The notes beneath the pieces were generated by a model. That model did no database searches. It had not been told where the DNA came from and saw only the letters and a program-made list of their open reading frames with translations. A stretch of DNA of 64,000 nucleotides, taken from contig CM067317.1 in NCBI GenBank assembly GCA_034231615.1, positions 47,621,376 to 47,685,375 of the forward strand, written 5' to 3'. Positions 1 to 10,266 of the stretch are shown piece after piece. The stretch is from Meghimatium bilineatum (Eukaryota > Mollusca > Gastropoda > Stylommatophora > Philomycidae). Numbering within the stretch: position 1 is the stretch's first letter; every line of letters starts with the position of its first letter. Position numbers and translations under genes: made by a program.

Positions 1-1112
1 CTAACATCATCAGTATTCATACCACTACCTAAGAAGCCCAGGGCTGTGGACTGTACAGAATATAGAACAATAAGTCTAATGATCCATCTTACTAAAATAC
101 TTCTCAAGATAATACATGAAAGAATTAAGAACAAGATAGACATGGAGGTCGGTGAAGAACAATTCGGTTTTAGGAAAAACAAAGGAACCAGAAAAGCTAT
201 ACTGAGTATCCGGCTAGTGATAGATAAATATATAGAAATCCAATAAAGTATATATATATTTGCTTCATAGACTACAGCAAGGCCTTTGACAGCGTCCAAC
301 ATGAAAAATTAATCAAATGTCTTCAAGAAATAGGCATAGATGGAAAAGACAAAAGGCTGATTAGAAATATATATTGGGAACAAACAGCATCAATAAGGTG
401 TGAAAACAGCTACTCTCCATACATAGAAATAAGAAGAGGGGTAAGACAAGGATGCATTTTATCACCAAGCCTATTTAATATCTACACAGAGAATATCTTT
501 AAAAATATAGAAGAAATACCAGGACTCAAGATCAATGGGAAAATAATAAACAACATTAGATATGCAGATGACACTGTTCTTTTAGCAGAAAGTGAACATG
601 AACTACAAAGACTAATAGATCAAGTCAATAAATCAAGTAATGAATATGGACTGGATATAAACATTCAAAAAACAAAAAACCATGATAATCAGCAAAGACA
701 CAGAAGAACAGGAGGTAAACATAAACATACAGGGAGAGAAACTACAACAAGTAAAACAGTATCAATATCTTGGACACATAGTCACAAATGATGGCAGATG
801 TGAAACAGAAGTTAAAAGGAGAATAGGAATGGCTAAAAGTACCTTCAGTGACATGAGGAAATTATTAATATCTAAACAAATTACAAACAAGTTAAAAATG
901 AGAATTATAAAATGCTACATTTATTCCATATTAATGTATGGCTCAGAAACATGGACACTAAATAAACAATTAGAAGACAAAATTGATGCCTTTGAGATGT
1001 GGGTATATAGAAGAATATGGAGAACATCATGGAAAGAGAAGAAACAAATAAAGAGGTGCTAAAGAGACTTAATATGAAGAAAGAACTACTTAGAGAAATA
1101 AAGATCAGGCAG
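1..1112 (+). pseudogene. RTE-like non-LTR retrotransposon RT fragment (family A), frameshifted
   Basis: Fragment of a LINE reverse transcriptase, the enzyme that copies element RNA into DNA at a nicked target. Seen in order: a fingers-region stretch (EEQFGFRKNKGTRKAI near 150-200), palm motif A FIDYSKAFDS at 264, GVRQGCILSP near 440, the catalytic box YADDTVLLAE at 561, then the thumb (YLGHIVTNDGRCE near 766, YGSETWTLNKQLEDK near 938, YRRIWRTSWKEKK near 1000). The catalytic aspartates are intact, but the frame changes at about 245-263, again in an A-run near 670-680 and again near 1045, so no intact protein is possible. The 5' end runs off the window. Homology stops at about 1112, where unrelated GC-richer DNA begins, so the copy is truncated or interrupted. 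The same family recurs on the minus strand at 25595-26270, which shows the continuation. The call as LINE RT is firm; the RTE-clade label is inference. Confidence 0.9.
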
Positions 1113-2344
1113 ATATGTTTGTTTGTTTTTCGTTCGCTCCATTGTAACCATCACGGATATCCGTGCGATTTCCGCCGGGAGCGTGATTACGTTGTGCCAC
1201 CGTTATGCGCCTTGTAGGCCTAGCACATCCGATTTCGGCATACCTTGACAATTCGGGTGGGCTACCCTTAGCCTGTGACAGCCTCTATATCTGTCTCCAG
1301 GCACGCGTAGTGGAGACTCTTCGCCAAGACGATTTTTTGCTCTCGTCTGACTCGTACGAGGTGTTCCAGTCTATGAACTTGCCTCGTGTAATTGGACGTG
1401 CGGTGCCTGTGCCCATTGGGTACTAAACCGTTTCTCATCCGTGAACCTGGTTCCTTAAGGGGAAGAACTCAACAGAGGAGTTGGACCCTGGCTCTTTCAC
1501 CCTCTTAGCCGAGGTGTCATTCACCGACATCGTGTACCCCTTATCCAAGTTCGAGTCTCACACCACGCGTTTGAGAGCAAGGCGTTCTCGAGCTGAGCGT
1601 CCTTATCCCAATAGCGCCTGAGCCCATCAGGTACTGAACCCTTTCTCTCTTCAAGTGTATTTCCGGTGTAGGAAAACCTGACAGTAGAGTTGGGCCAGGG
1701 CTAAATCGTTGTCCCTTTTGTGCCTGAGCGTATCGAGTACGGAACCCTTTCTTTTCGCGAGCATATTTCCGGTTTAGGAAGGCTCGACATTAGAGTTGGA
1801 TTAGGTCTTCTTGCTTTACCAAACGCCAATGAATGTATCTGGGTCTCTGCCTGTAAGGAACACAGGTAACTAGAAGCTCGTCTCGAGCTGACGGAGCTTG
1901 TAGTTCCCCTTTCCTAGGTACTTTTCATTTTCTATTTGCAGTTCGCGCTGCCCTCTAGCGCTGTTCTGCCCTTTCATTGTTTCATTGTACTCGGTATGAA
2001 ATCTATTTGTCTCTCGCCATGCATCTACCGTTACGTGCATTTTACATTGGTTGCCCCTCCAATGTTCGGACTGGACTGACTGGCTTCACTGTATGTCGAC
2101 AGTGTCGCTATATGTGGTGCTGCTAGTGGTGTCGGAGATATTGTCTGTCTCTTGTGCAGTCAAATCTCCTTCCATCTGCTACCTCCACATTCTCGGACAC
2201 GATCCCCAAATGATTTGGCCAGAATCTGCTGTATTTCTGTTTCCAGGGTGCACTGCGTGGAGGTACATTTGGGATCTTGGTTATCTGCTAACCCTGGGTC
2301 CGCCTAGAGCAATGCGTTCCTTTTGCACCCCTTTGATATAGTAT
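1113..2344. other. Unclassified GC-richer insert between two LINE fragments, with three diverged internal repeats
   Basis: This stretch is visibly richer in G+C than its surroundings and separates two different LINE fragments. It contains three diverged copies of a roughly 95-100-bp segment, starting near 1411, 1614 and 1721. Each opens with a GTGCCTGAGC-like motif, continues with GGTACTGAACCCTTTCTC and has AGAGTTGG some 70 bp later. Only short ORFs (66-96 codons) occur and none has a recognisable domain. The structure could be the untranslated or long-terminal-repeat part of a retroelement, but I see no convincing TG...CA termini. Identity unknown. Confidence 0.4.
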
Positions 2345-3018
2345 TAAAATAGGTGTGGCAATTCAAATATTTGGGTACGACGATTGCATCAGATGGAAGA
2401 AGTCCAACAGAAATAAGACGCAGAATAGGGCAGGCAAAAACTACATTCAGAAAAATGAAAAATATATTGTGTAATATGATCTTGTCATTAGAGGTGGGAA
2501 AGAGAGTTCTGCAGTGCTATATAACTCCTATACTAACATATGGGTGCGAGTCTTGGATAATAAACAAACTGGAAAGTGGGAAATTAGAGGCAACAGAGAT
2601 GAGGTTCTACAAAAGAATGCTGAGAATACCATGGACTGCCAGAAAAACTAATGTAGAGGTTTTGAAAGAGTCAAATGCGAAAAGAACCTTAATCATCAAT
2701 ATAAGAAAAAGGCAATCTTCTTTTTTTGGTCACTTCATGAGCCAGGCAGGTTTAGAGAACATAGTCGGGTTGGTTGCTGATCCAGCGGTCCATGGGATCA
2801 TGCCCTTTGACCTAATGCCATTAGATGGCATGTCAGAACAGGCAAATTTGAAGGCAACAGAGACAGAGGGCGACAACGTGAGAAAATATTAGGCAGTTTG
2901 ACAACCTGGCACGGCAAGGAAACAACAACGACTTTAATACATAATACTGTGGACAGAGAGCTGTAGAGACCCATGACCGCCTACGCCAGTCGGCATGGCA
3001 CCTGATGATGATGATGAA
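2345..3018 (+). pseudogene. RTE-like LINE, 3' part of RT ORF (family B) with TGATGA tail
   Basis: C-terminal portion of a second, distinct LINE RT. The reading frame from 2353 shows the thumb region (FKYLGTTIASDGR, then RRRIGQAKTTF), YGCESWIINK near 2540, FYKRMLRIPWTARKTNVEV near 2610 and IRKRQSSFFGHFM near 2700. After a small insertion (see 2767-2836) the ORF resumes in the same frame with TGKFEG-like residues, and the last part (EKILGSLTTWHGKE, then TAYASRHGT) lies in another frame up to 3003. It is followed at once by TGATGATGATGATGA, the simple-repeat 3' tail typical of RTE-type elements. Frameshifts and an in-frame TAG near 2965 make it a pseudogene. It starts abruptly at 2345, as expected for a 5'-truncated copy or one cut by the insert upstream. 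A minus-strand relative lies at 55365-55595. Confidence 0.88.
2767..2836. mobile_element. About 70-bp insertion inside the family B LINE
   Basis: Between LENIV and TGKFEG of the family B ORF sits extra DNA that other members of this protein type would not have there. Its core (2769-2814, beginning TTGGTTGCTGATCCAGCGG) occurs again in opposite orientation at 4986-5031. The right end contains a short palindrome (TAATGCCATTAGATGGCAT). It is probably a very small MITE or fragment of one; no target-site duplication was resolved. Confidence 0.55.
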
Positions 3019-3984
3019 CTAACAACAAAATACTTTAGTCCTTCGACTTCAATATAAACGTTACAAAGTTGAATATGACATGCGTCATAAAAATGAAGAC
3101 CGGTTGTTCGACTCCAAGACGTTACAGTTTACCTATACGTCCGCGAGATTTAATAGCAGTAAGTATTCATTTCGCCGCGCTCGGCTTTAGAATGCAGAGG
3201 ATGGACGATATGGTGTCGGCTGATCTTATCTGAGAACTACTGGTGAGAGACTGACTTGCACATGATGTTCGTATTCTAAGTCAAAGGGTGCGATACGTCT
3301 GTGGGCCGGATCCTTTCTCCAGGAGTTCGCCTATTTTTCGCCTCACGGGGCAGACGGATAGCAGATACTGGTCAGCTGACTCCGCCCTTTTTGCATGTTG
3401 GGCAGGAGACGCCCATGATCATGCGGGGAAGCGTCTTTCCTTTGGTCTCCTGAACTCAAGGTAGAAGACTCTGGCTCTCAAGGATGGCGGGCCCTTTAAG
3501 GGCCTGAAATTTTTTTTTATAATTTTATTGCGAAATTTTTTTTAAAATAACCTTGTTGGCTGGACCCTTCTACCTAGAGTTCAACTATTCTGTCGCCCAA
3601 CAATAAAATAAAATGCGAAAGAGCATTGACCGATAGCCTCGGCTAAAGGTTGATATTCTTTTGACGTTTTTTTCCCCCAGGCCTCTAGTCATCTGACTAG
3701 AGGCCGGGGTTTTTTTTTGCACACTTTACACGAACTTCTTGGACATCCGATAAATGTTATATAAACTAAAAATGACGTCATCAAAACAAGATGGCGGATG
3801 TATGTTTGATTTTTTAATTTCCTGTCTAACTTTGTAGTTACTCTTTGTGTTTACTTTTCAAGTGAGTATATTTGCATGTCTAATATATTTATAGAGATAA
3901 TCTGGCGCATGTGCTGTGTAAGTAGCTGCTGTGACATGTGGCCTAGTTTCGTGGTATTACCTAAAATTTGTAGTGTAATTAATA
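3019..3984. other. No gene seen; unclassified sequence with inverted repeats
   Basis: No ORF of note. Contains a 16-bp inverted repeat (GAACTCAAGGTAGAAG at 3452-3467 against its near reverse complement at 3569-3584), AATAAA-type polyadenylation-like motifs near 3602, and a strong hairpin with T-run at 3674-3718. It could be the 3' end of an unrecognised retroelement. The last 260 bp are plain AT-rich sequence. Confidence 0.4.
3674..3718 (+). repeat. Strong hairpin followed by a T-run
   Basis: GGCCTCTAGTCA (3680-3691) pairs perfectly with TGACTAGAGGCC (3694-3705) over a 2-nt spacer. It is flanked by CCCC and GGGG that can extend the stem, then by about ten Ts. The shape resembles a terminator or retroelement 3'-end signal, but no transcript can be assigned. 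Confidence 0.6.
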
Positions 3985-4235
3985 GAATATATATCGAGTG
4001 ACATATTCTTTCCAGAACGTTGTCTTCGTCGTGGATACTCTGAATGCCTCTCTGTTCCGGGCAAGCAGGCCTGCATTAGCCAGAGACGTGCATACATTCT
4101 TCGATGTCGCTGGTCCATCGTCTTCTTGGTCTTCCTCTTCTTCTCCTAACCGGCACTCTGTCTTCTAGAATCAGCCTTTTGATACTATCGTGTCGCTTTA
4201 AGTGTACACCACTTTTCACTGTATCCATTCTGAAT
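3985..4235 (-). pseudogene. LINE RT C-terminal fragment, minus strand
   Basis: Read on the minus strand, about 4200 to 3990 encodes DTIVSKRLILEDRVPVRRRR, then GRPRRRWTSDIEECM, a tail in the style of LINE RT ORF ends (basic GRPRRRW followed by a DIEE-type helix). It then decays through sequence resembling QACLPGTERHSEY. No palm motifs remain, so this is a 5'-truncated piece. The plus-strand ORF over it (4104-4295) is an antisense shadow. Confidence 0.6.
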
Positions 4236-4394
4236 TTATTGGCACATTACTCTCGTAGGTTGTCGTTTCTTTTCGGAGGAAAATTCGTTAGTTGAACGCA
4301 GTAAGGAAAACGCATTCTTTTTCGTCGGCCATTTTGGCGGAAGTGTGATTAATAGAATATATATTTAAAATTAAGGTATATTCATTGAAAAGGA

Positions 4395-4912
4395 AAGGCA
4401 TATTAATTTGGAATTATTATATTTATTATGGTTAAGAATATGGGTTAGGATCAGTTATAAATTTTTTTTAAAGTACTTATAAAAATTACTATCTATTCAG
4501 TAGTAACTGGACATGCACAGTTCAGGAAATCCATGACGTTGGCTAGTTAAAAATGTAAACTGTGTGATATTTATAGCACAACAGCTACTCAGTCAGCATT
4601 TTAACGATAATCTTTACATTACATCTCATATCCAGCATGTATCACGAAGAGTGTATGTGATATTAGATTATAAACAAAACAGGTAAAACTACCGATCAAC
4701 TCTTCACTGTGATATAAATAGCACACATTGTTTACATTTTTTACGAAACTGACGTCCGGATTCCCATTGCGCATGCGCAGTCAACTATCTATTAGCCAAG
4801 TAGCAACGAACTATCAAACTTTAAAATTATAAGTAATTTATTTATTACTTTGTAACAAATCCTAACCCTTACCCATTCCCTAATCTAAATGCTAATGCCA
4901 AATTTTCCTCCA
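4395..4912. mobile_element. Foldback (long inverted repeat) MITE-like element, about 0.5 kb
   Basis: The two halves are diverged reverse complements. Outer arms: AATTTGGAATTATTATATTT near 4403 pairs with the region ending CTAATGCCAAATTTTCC near 4906. GGGTTAGGAT (4443) pairs with ATCCTAACCC (4857). Inner arms: AAAAATGTAAAC near 4549 pairs with GTTTACATTTTTT near 4730, and GTGATATTTATAGCAC pairs with GTGATATAAATAGCAC. No ORF. Exact termini and target duplication are not certain. Confidence 0.65.
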
Positions 4913-4985
4913 GGGCCAGATAAATGGAACACATTATATGGAACAAAACAACAGCTCACAAACACATGCATATATCACACAATTG

Positions 4986-5031
4986 GGTCAAAGGGCATGA
5001 GACCATGGACCGCTGGATCAGCAACCAACCA
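4986..5031 (-). repeat. Second copy of the 47-bp repeat found inside the family B LINE
   Basis: Begins GGGTCAAAGGGCATGAGACC and matches the reverse complement of 2769-2814 with only a few differences. Two independent copies in opposite orientation support a mobile or dispersed repeat. Confidence 0.6.
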
Positions 5032-5340
5032 ATGCCAAATTAATATTCCGTTTCAAATAACATACTTTAATTTTAATTACAACTTCTGCAATCACACTGC
5101 AAAGGTTAGGCAATACCTCGAAACTAGAACAAAGGTCACAGTGAAGAGATGACCCGTAGGTGCGCCAACAAAACATAACTAGGAAAATGAAAATAATACT
5201 CACGTGGAAGACAGGTAAATGAAATCCTACTGAATGACGCCTAAAACACTACACACTATCACTAACGGATGTAAATATGGTACGTACAACAAAACAAAAC
5301 ACAGAATATAATCATACAAATGACAATACAGAGGACAAAG

Positions 5341-5376
5341 TCGACGTTTCGGACCAATAGGCCTTTTTCAAGATAC
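5341..5376 (+). repeat. Dispersed repeat core, CGACGTTTCG...GGCCTTT type
   Basis: TCGACGTTTCGGACCAATAG followed by GCCTTTTTCAAGATAC. Related cores are at 22377-22409, 42120-42155 and, inverted, near 49745-49780. The flanks are also weakly alike. Family not identified. Confidence 0.55.
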
Positions 5377-5444
5377 GGACATAACATACAAACATAAAAA
5401 AGCCACAAGTAGAAATGTATGCGTATCCGAGTGAATCATCAGGC

Positions 5445-5690
5445 AGATATAATACTTTGGACACATTAAAACACATGACACCTTATTGAAGACCTTACTT
5501 GAGGGTAAAGTCAAAGGGAAGCGAGCAAGAGGTAGGCAGAGATACAAGTGGGAGAGTAACATTACACGATGGACAGGTTACAGTCTAGCAGAGTGCACCA
5601 CCAAGACAAGAGACAGGAGATGTTGGAGATACGTTGCAGCCAACCTTCGTTGCGGAGACGGCACTTGATGATGATGATCTCAACGACAAG
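5445..5690 (+). pseudogene. 5'-truncated LINE family A, last part of RT ORF plus TGATGATGAT tail
   Basis: From about 5457 the sequence encodes GHIKTHDTLLKTLLEGKVKG, then KRARGRQRYKWESNITRWTG, SLAECTTKTRDRRCWRYVAA and NLRCGDGT, ending at the TGA at 5666. This is the typical C-terminus of an RTE-type RT ORF (basic GRQR motif, then a W-T-G helix and a RDR..WR segment). It is followed by TGATGATGAT. This short piece is still open, but it carries no catalytic motif. Matching tails are at 15120-15345 (+), 9700-9845 (-), 25595-25800 (-) and 26812-26905 (-), so this is one family with many truncated copies. Confidence 0.88.
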
Positions 5691-6051
5691 ACTGAGTCGA
5701 CTAGTAGATAAGACGATGATACATGAATCGATATGTGTTCTTTCGTCGCATTCTTCCAGTATACATGGGCGTCAACCATTTTAGGAGAGTATAAATACCA
5801 AAAGGGAGTAGCCCTTTGAAATATTAAACTTTCTATCAACTTCAAAGCTAAACTCCCCGTTAGGACAGCCATCACACTAAAATGGGTCAAGTCCATGTTT
5901 ACTGGGAGACATCGACGAAAGGACCGATACATCGTTACTGTATGAATACATAAATGTGAGGTTGATAGCCCGCCCTGCCTTTGCAACGACTAGAAGTAGC
6001 ATGACTAGAGAAATTATGGCAGCAAGCAAAACAATGACATGGTTAGATTGT
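5691..6051. other. No gene recognised
   Basis: Ordinary AT-rich sequence between the LINE tail and the next minisatellite. A 133-codon minus-strand ORF ending in this stretch overlaps the antisense of the LINE tail and shows no domain, so it is not called. Confidence 0.5.
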
Positions 6052-6227
6052 GAAACCTTTAATCATGTATACTGAAACCTTTAATCATGTATGCTGAAAC
6101 CTTTAATCTTGTATGCTGAAACCTTTAATCATGTATTGTGAAACCTTTAATCATGTATACTGAAACCTTTAATCATGTATTCTGAAACCTTTAATCATGT
6201 ATTCTAAAACCTTTAATCATGTATGCT
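6052..6227. repeat. 22-bp minisatellite, 8 copies
   Basis: Unit GAAACCTTTAATCATGTAT plus 3 variable bases. Eight consecutive copies with a few substitutions, mostly in the last three positions. Confidence 0.95.
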
Positions 6228-6280
6228 TTCCTAGCAACTTAGTAAGTATACTAAGAAATATGAAGATTAAATAACCAGAC

Positions 6281-6680
6281 GATGGTTGGATTGAATGACC
6301 AGGCGATGGTTGGATTGAATGACCAGGCGATGGTTGGATTGAATAACCAGGCAATGGTTGGATTGAATGACCAGGCGATGGTTGGATTGAATGACCAGGC
6401 GATGGTTGGATTGAATGACCAGGCGATGGTTGGATTGACTGACCAGACGATGGTTGGATTGAATGACCAGGCGATGGTTGGATTGAATGACCAGGCGATG
6501 GTTGGATTGAATGACCAGGCGATGGTTGGATTGAATGACCAGGCGATGGTTGGATTGAATGACCAGGCGATTGTTGGATTGAATGACCAGTCGATGGTTG
6601 GATTAAATGACCTGGCGATGGTTGGATTGAATGACCATTCGATGGTTGGATTGAATGAGCAGACCGTAGTTGGATTGTAC
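6281..6680. repeat. 24-bp minisatellite, about 16-17 copies
   Basis: Unit begins GATGGTTGGATTGAATGACC. Because 24 is a multiple of three, three frames stay open (for example MVGLNDQA repeats on plus, IQPSPGHS and FNPTIAWS on minus). These are by-products of the period: there is no non-repeat domain attached, so no gene is called. The last copies decay. Confidence 0.95.
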
Positions 6681-6974
6681 TCGATCTTTCTGGTGTTAGA
6701 GAAATGAACAACGAGACAGGCTTGCTCGTCAGAGACACCATGAACAAACACGGTCATAGAACAGCCGAGGCCACACTTCTAGCCTTGGAACACAAACTCA
6801 ATCTCCAATCACCCCTACGCTTAACGGCAAGAGTAGATAACAAACCATCTGGTGGGAAAAAACAATAGACAAAAAGATGGTATGGCATTTTGCGTCTTGC
6901 AGACGGTCATTTAGCAATAAGAAGAAGCAATATGTTGAATATTTTTGTCATAAACGGTGACTTTTCAAGCGATC

Positions 6975-7990
6975 ATATCGCAGCAACTGAAGATTTTTTT
7001 ATTCGTCTTTCTACTTTTCCCCCCATATATTTAAACTTATTATTTCTGAACAATCCTGCTCCCGCACGCAGGTTCTGCCTCCAGACATCCCGAGTTTCCT
7101 CCATGTTTTCCCAGGTATTGGATTTTATCTGGAATCCTTTCACTGAGAATCTACAGATGTCTTTAGACCTCATCATTGGTCTAACGCGCGCTCGATGGCC
7201 TTCAGCCAGTTCCCCAAATAGTACTTGTTTTGCGATGCGGCAGTCTGGCATTTTGCTGATGTGACCCAGCTACCTCAATCTATTTATATTGAGTGTTTTC
7301 ATGGCAGATGGTAGCTGAGTGTGGCGCAACACTCACACGTTGAAGATTGTGTTGTGCTATTTAATTTTTTTTTACGGAGATATCTTAAATGAAAGATGTT
7401 TAAGTCTCCTCTCATGTTCGGTGTAGGTAGTCCATGTTTCATATCTGTAGTATAGTGTACTGAGCACGCACGTTCGATATATCTGTATCTTTGTTTTCAA
7501 TTTTCGCTTATTGTTTTTCCAAGCTCACCAAAAATAATTGCTGCTTTTCCTATACGTGTATGTATTTCATTGTTTAGGGGAAAATGGTGGGTGGAATTGT
7601 AGATCCTAGGTAGCAGATGTTGTCGAATTGCTTTATATGGGTGTTGTTTACAGTGATATTTGTTGGTACTGTAGATCCCTGAAACATTGCCACAGTTTTA
7701 GTAATGCTGATTGTCATAGAGAACATCTCGCAGACCTTTGCTATGCTGTCACGTTAGGACTACAAGGTAGACTCACTGTGTCCCATTAGTGCTGCATCAT
7801 CTGTGAGGAGAAGTTCTCTAATGGGTATCTCTGATGTTTTTGTCTTCCCTCTAAGACGCGTCAAGTTGAAGTGTGACACATCGTAACGAGTGTGGATGAA
7901 AACGTCACCTGATGCATCTGCAAGAGCATGTTTCGAGGAAGGGCTCTGAAGAAGATTTTGAAGAGGGTGGCGGCTAGAATGCACTCCTAT
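6975..7990 (-). pseudogene. Non-LTR retrotransposon RT (family C), antisense, decayed
   Basis: On the minus strand from about 7980: VFIHTRYDVSHFNLTRLRGK, then the catalytic region LLLTDDAALMGHSE near 7780-7760 (usual FADD/YADD, first residues altered). Next come SITKTVAMFQGS, FDNICYLGSTI, HTRIGKAA, CVLSTLYYRYETWTTYTEHE and the tail MPDCRIAKQVLFGELAEGHR...RFKD-like...WEN.EETRDVWRQNLRAG near 7250-7030. This order (palm, YLGS thumb, ETWTTY, YGEL-type tail) is that of a widespread class of LINE RT. Multiple stops and frameshifts occur. The endonuclease and the motif A part are missing, so the copy is 5'-truncated. Confidence 0.85.
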
Positions 7991-8554
7991 TTACTCCAGT
8001 ATTTACTGCACAGCTATCAGACGTGTTGACCTAGAACGATACGTTTGTGTGCATATACTTATGTGCATATCTTCATATACATATATACTATATAAAGGTA
8101 TACCTAAATTTAAAAAAAAGGTCACTATACGTTGGTTTTTTTTTTGCATAATTTCTTCATTTTAAAGAGATTTTCGTTACCTTTCTTGGAAAACCTGATG
8201 GATGGAGAGGTCAACCAACATTTTGACCCATTTCCTAATACTAAATATCACATTCTGAGGTATTTAGGGGATGGGGGTTGCACAAGCGGGGGGCTTGTAC
8301 TCCCCCGTCTTATTCACGAATGTTATTAATATTGTAACCATCTGTGCATTGTGATAAACTAATGAGATTTGTGTTTATAATGTATTTGCTTGTTGCTCGG
8401 TTGAATCAAAATTCCACAAAAATATTTGAATGTCTTCTTCTCTCATAGGAATTCTCCCACAATTACTTGTATCTTGCATACTTTTTTTCCTCTAATTTAA
8501 TTCAAATTTTTTCCCAGACGGTTTTAATTAATGAATTATATGTTATGAAAGATC
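7991..8554. other. No gene seen; AT-rich
   Basis: AT-rich sequence with short TATATA stretches and T-runs. A 65-codon ORF at 8132-8329 has no recognisable feature. Diverged copies of the following array begin near 8540. Confidence 0.5.
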
Positions 8555-9170
8555 CCAATTTTTCGTATGAATCTTCTTTATATTGTGTGAGAGATCTCAA
8601 AATATCGCATGAATCTTCCTTATATGTTATCAAATATCTCAATATGTATTATGAATCGTTTGTTATATGTCATCAAATATCTCAACATATAATGTGAATC
8701 TCCTTTATATATCATCAAATATCTCAACATATAATATTAATCTCCTTTATATGTCATCAAATATCTCAACATATACTATGAATCTTTTTATATATGTTGA
8801 GATATTTTTATATAAATATTATATGTTGAGATATTTGATGACATATAAAAAAAGATTCATAGTATATGTTGAGATATTTGATGACATATAATGTCATCAA
8901 ATATCTCAACATATACTATGAATCTTTTTTTATATGTCATCAAATATCTCAACATATAATATTAATCTCCTTTATATGTCATCAAATATCTCAACATATA
9001 CTATGAATCTTTTTTATATGTCATCAAATATCTCAACATATAATATTAATCTCCTTTATGTCATCAAATATCTCAACATATAATATTAATCTCCTTTATA
9101 TGTCATCAAATATCTCAACATATAATATGAATCTCCTTTATATGTCATCAAATATCTCAACATATTGTAT
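8555..9170. repeat. 42-bp AT-rich minisatellite, about 14 copies, part inverted
   Basis: Unit begins ATGTCATCAAATATCTCAAC. The left end is diverged and the right end more regular. Around 8790-8888 the units run in the opposite orientation, which creates the palindrome listed separately. Confidence 0.92.
8815..8963. repeat. 149-bp near-perfect palindrome inside the 42-bp array
   Basis: Arms 8815-8887 and 8891-8963 are exact reverse complements (73 bp each) around a 3-nt centre (ATA). The centre reads ATGACATATAATGTCAT. The arms consist of about 1.7 array units. Confidence 0.95.
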
Positions 9171-9229
9171 GTGTATTTCTTTATTCTGATTTATTCAAAA
9201 TACTCTTTTCATGAGCGACTTCATTTCCA

Positions 9230-9450
9230 GTCATAAATCTTAAGTCGTAATTGTTGTTTCTCATTATTTATGTTTCTCATAATTGTATTGTCTCATTATT
9301 GTATTTTGTCATAATTGTATATCCTCAATAATTGTGGTTTCTCACAATTGTTGTTTATCATAAATGTATTTTCTCATACTTGTATTTTCTCATAATTGTA
9401 TTTCTCATAATTGTATTCTTTCAAAATTGTATTTTCTAATAATTTTATTA
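9230..9450. repeat. Degenerate 16-17-bp AT-rich repeat
   Basis: Repeats of TTTCTCATAATTGTAT with many substitutions and indels, about 12 copies. Confidence 0.8.
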
Positions 9451-9469
9451 ATGTGCTTGAATTGTCTGA

Positions 9470-9545
9470 ATAGATGGTTAGAATACCGTCTAATAAACAT
9501 GAGATCTCGGGTTCAAACCACGGTAAGTACTGGTATTTTACTTTC
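9470..9545 (+). mobile_element. Possible tRNA-derived SINE head
   Basis: GATGGTTAGAATACC (box A-like) is followed about 30 bp later by GGGTTCAAACC (9509-9519, box B-like). The order and spacing fit a RNA polymerase III internal promoter of tRNA origin. The rest of the cloverleaf is not conserved, so this would be a decayed SINE and not a tRNA gene. Confidence 0.4.
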
Positions 9546-9699
9546 GGCGATATAATGCATTATTCTGTGAAACTGTGGTTACTGTTGTTATAGAGAAATT
9601 CTTGTTCTTTCCATTGCCGATACAAGCCTACACGCATTCCTTTAACAGAAAAATATATGCAGTAACGAAGGTTGACTGTATCTTAAGAGAATTCATCTA

Positions 9700-9845
9700 A
9701 ACGAATGTACAATTCAACAGTATTAGTGCCGCCTTCTTATCGAAAGTTGGCTGCAACGGACCTCCACTATCTGTCGCTTGCTTTAGTTCTGCGCGTTGCT
9801 TGATTGTATCATGTCCATCTGGTAATGTTTCACCTTCTACGTTAA
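9700..9845 (-). pseudogene. LINE family A 3' tail, antisense relic
   Basis: The minus-strand reading contains VEGETLPDGHDTIKQRAELK, then LQPTFDKKAALI. The DNA (GTTGCAGCCAACTTTCGAT-type) matches the ends at 5630-5670 and 15290-15340. Highly diverged. Confidence 0.6.
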
Positions 9846-10049
9846 TCTTTTCCTTTCTATTGAAACATAAATGGTTTCGCAAAAAAGACATGTTTCTACT
9901 TTTTAGTTTTGTTTACAAAATCTATTTGCTAATCTTTACAGAAGAAATCTTGACTACAGATTTACTTGATGTAGTTGCTTGACTCTTTGGGGCTAAGTTC
10001 TGGTTTCATTGATCAATCTTCATCTCTAGATTTAGTGTAAATGTTTATG

Positions 10050-10115
10050 CTGACTATAATGATGTTGGTGGAAGTGATGGTGGTGATGGCGATTGTGGTT
10101 GTGGTGTCTGTGGTG
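10050..10115. repeat. GGTGAT-rich simple repeat
   Basis: Imperfect GATGGTGGTGATGG-type trinucleotide stretch. Confidence 0.7.
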
Positions 10116-10266
10116 ATGGTTAGTAACAACCACGACGAATTTATGCGTCTATTCAGACGGTCGTGAAGCAGGGAAATTGCAATAGTTACATGGCGGACTA
10201 CGATGTTTCAGATTGCAACTCTTTTGTGGGTGATTATGCTGATCTTCGATCCGCAGGATTTAGAGT

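Noticed and set aside
3674..3718. Bacterial rho-independent terminator
   Set aside because: The shape fits, but the surroundings are animal transposon DNA with no upstream gene.
5585..5986. 133-codon minus-strand ORF
   Set aside because: Its second half is antisense to a LINE tail and the first half has no domain.
6217..6757. Three overlapping ORFs of 141-176 codons in the 24-bp array
   Set aside because: A period divisible by three keeps both strands open; repeat artefact.
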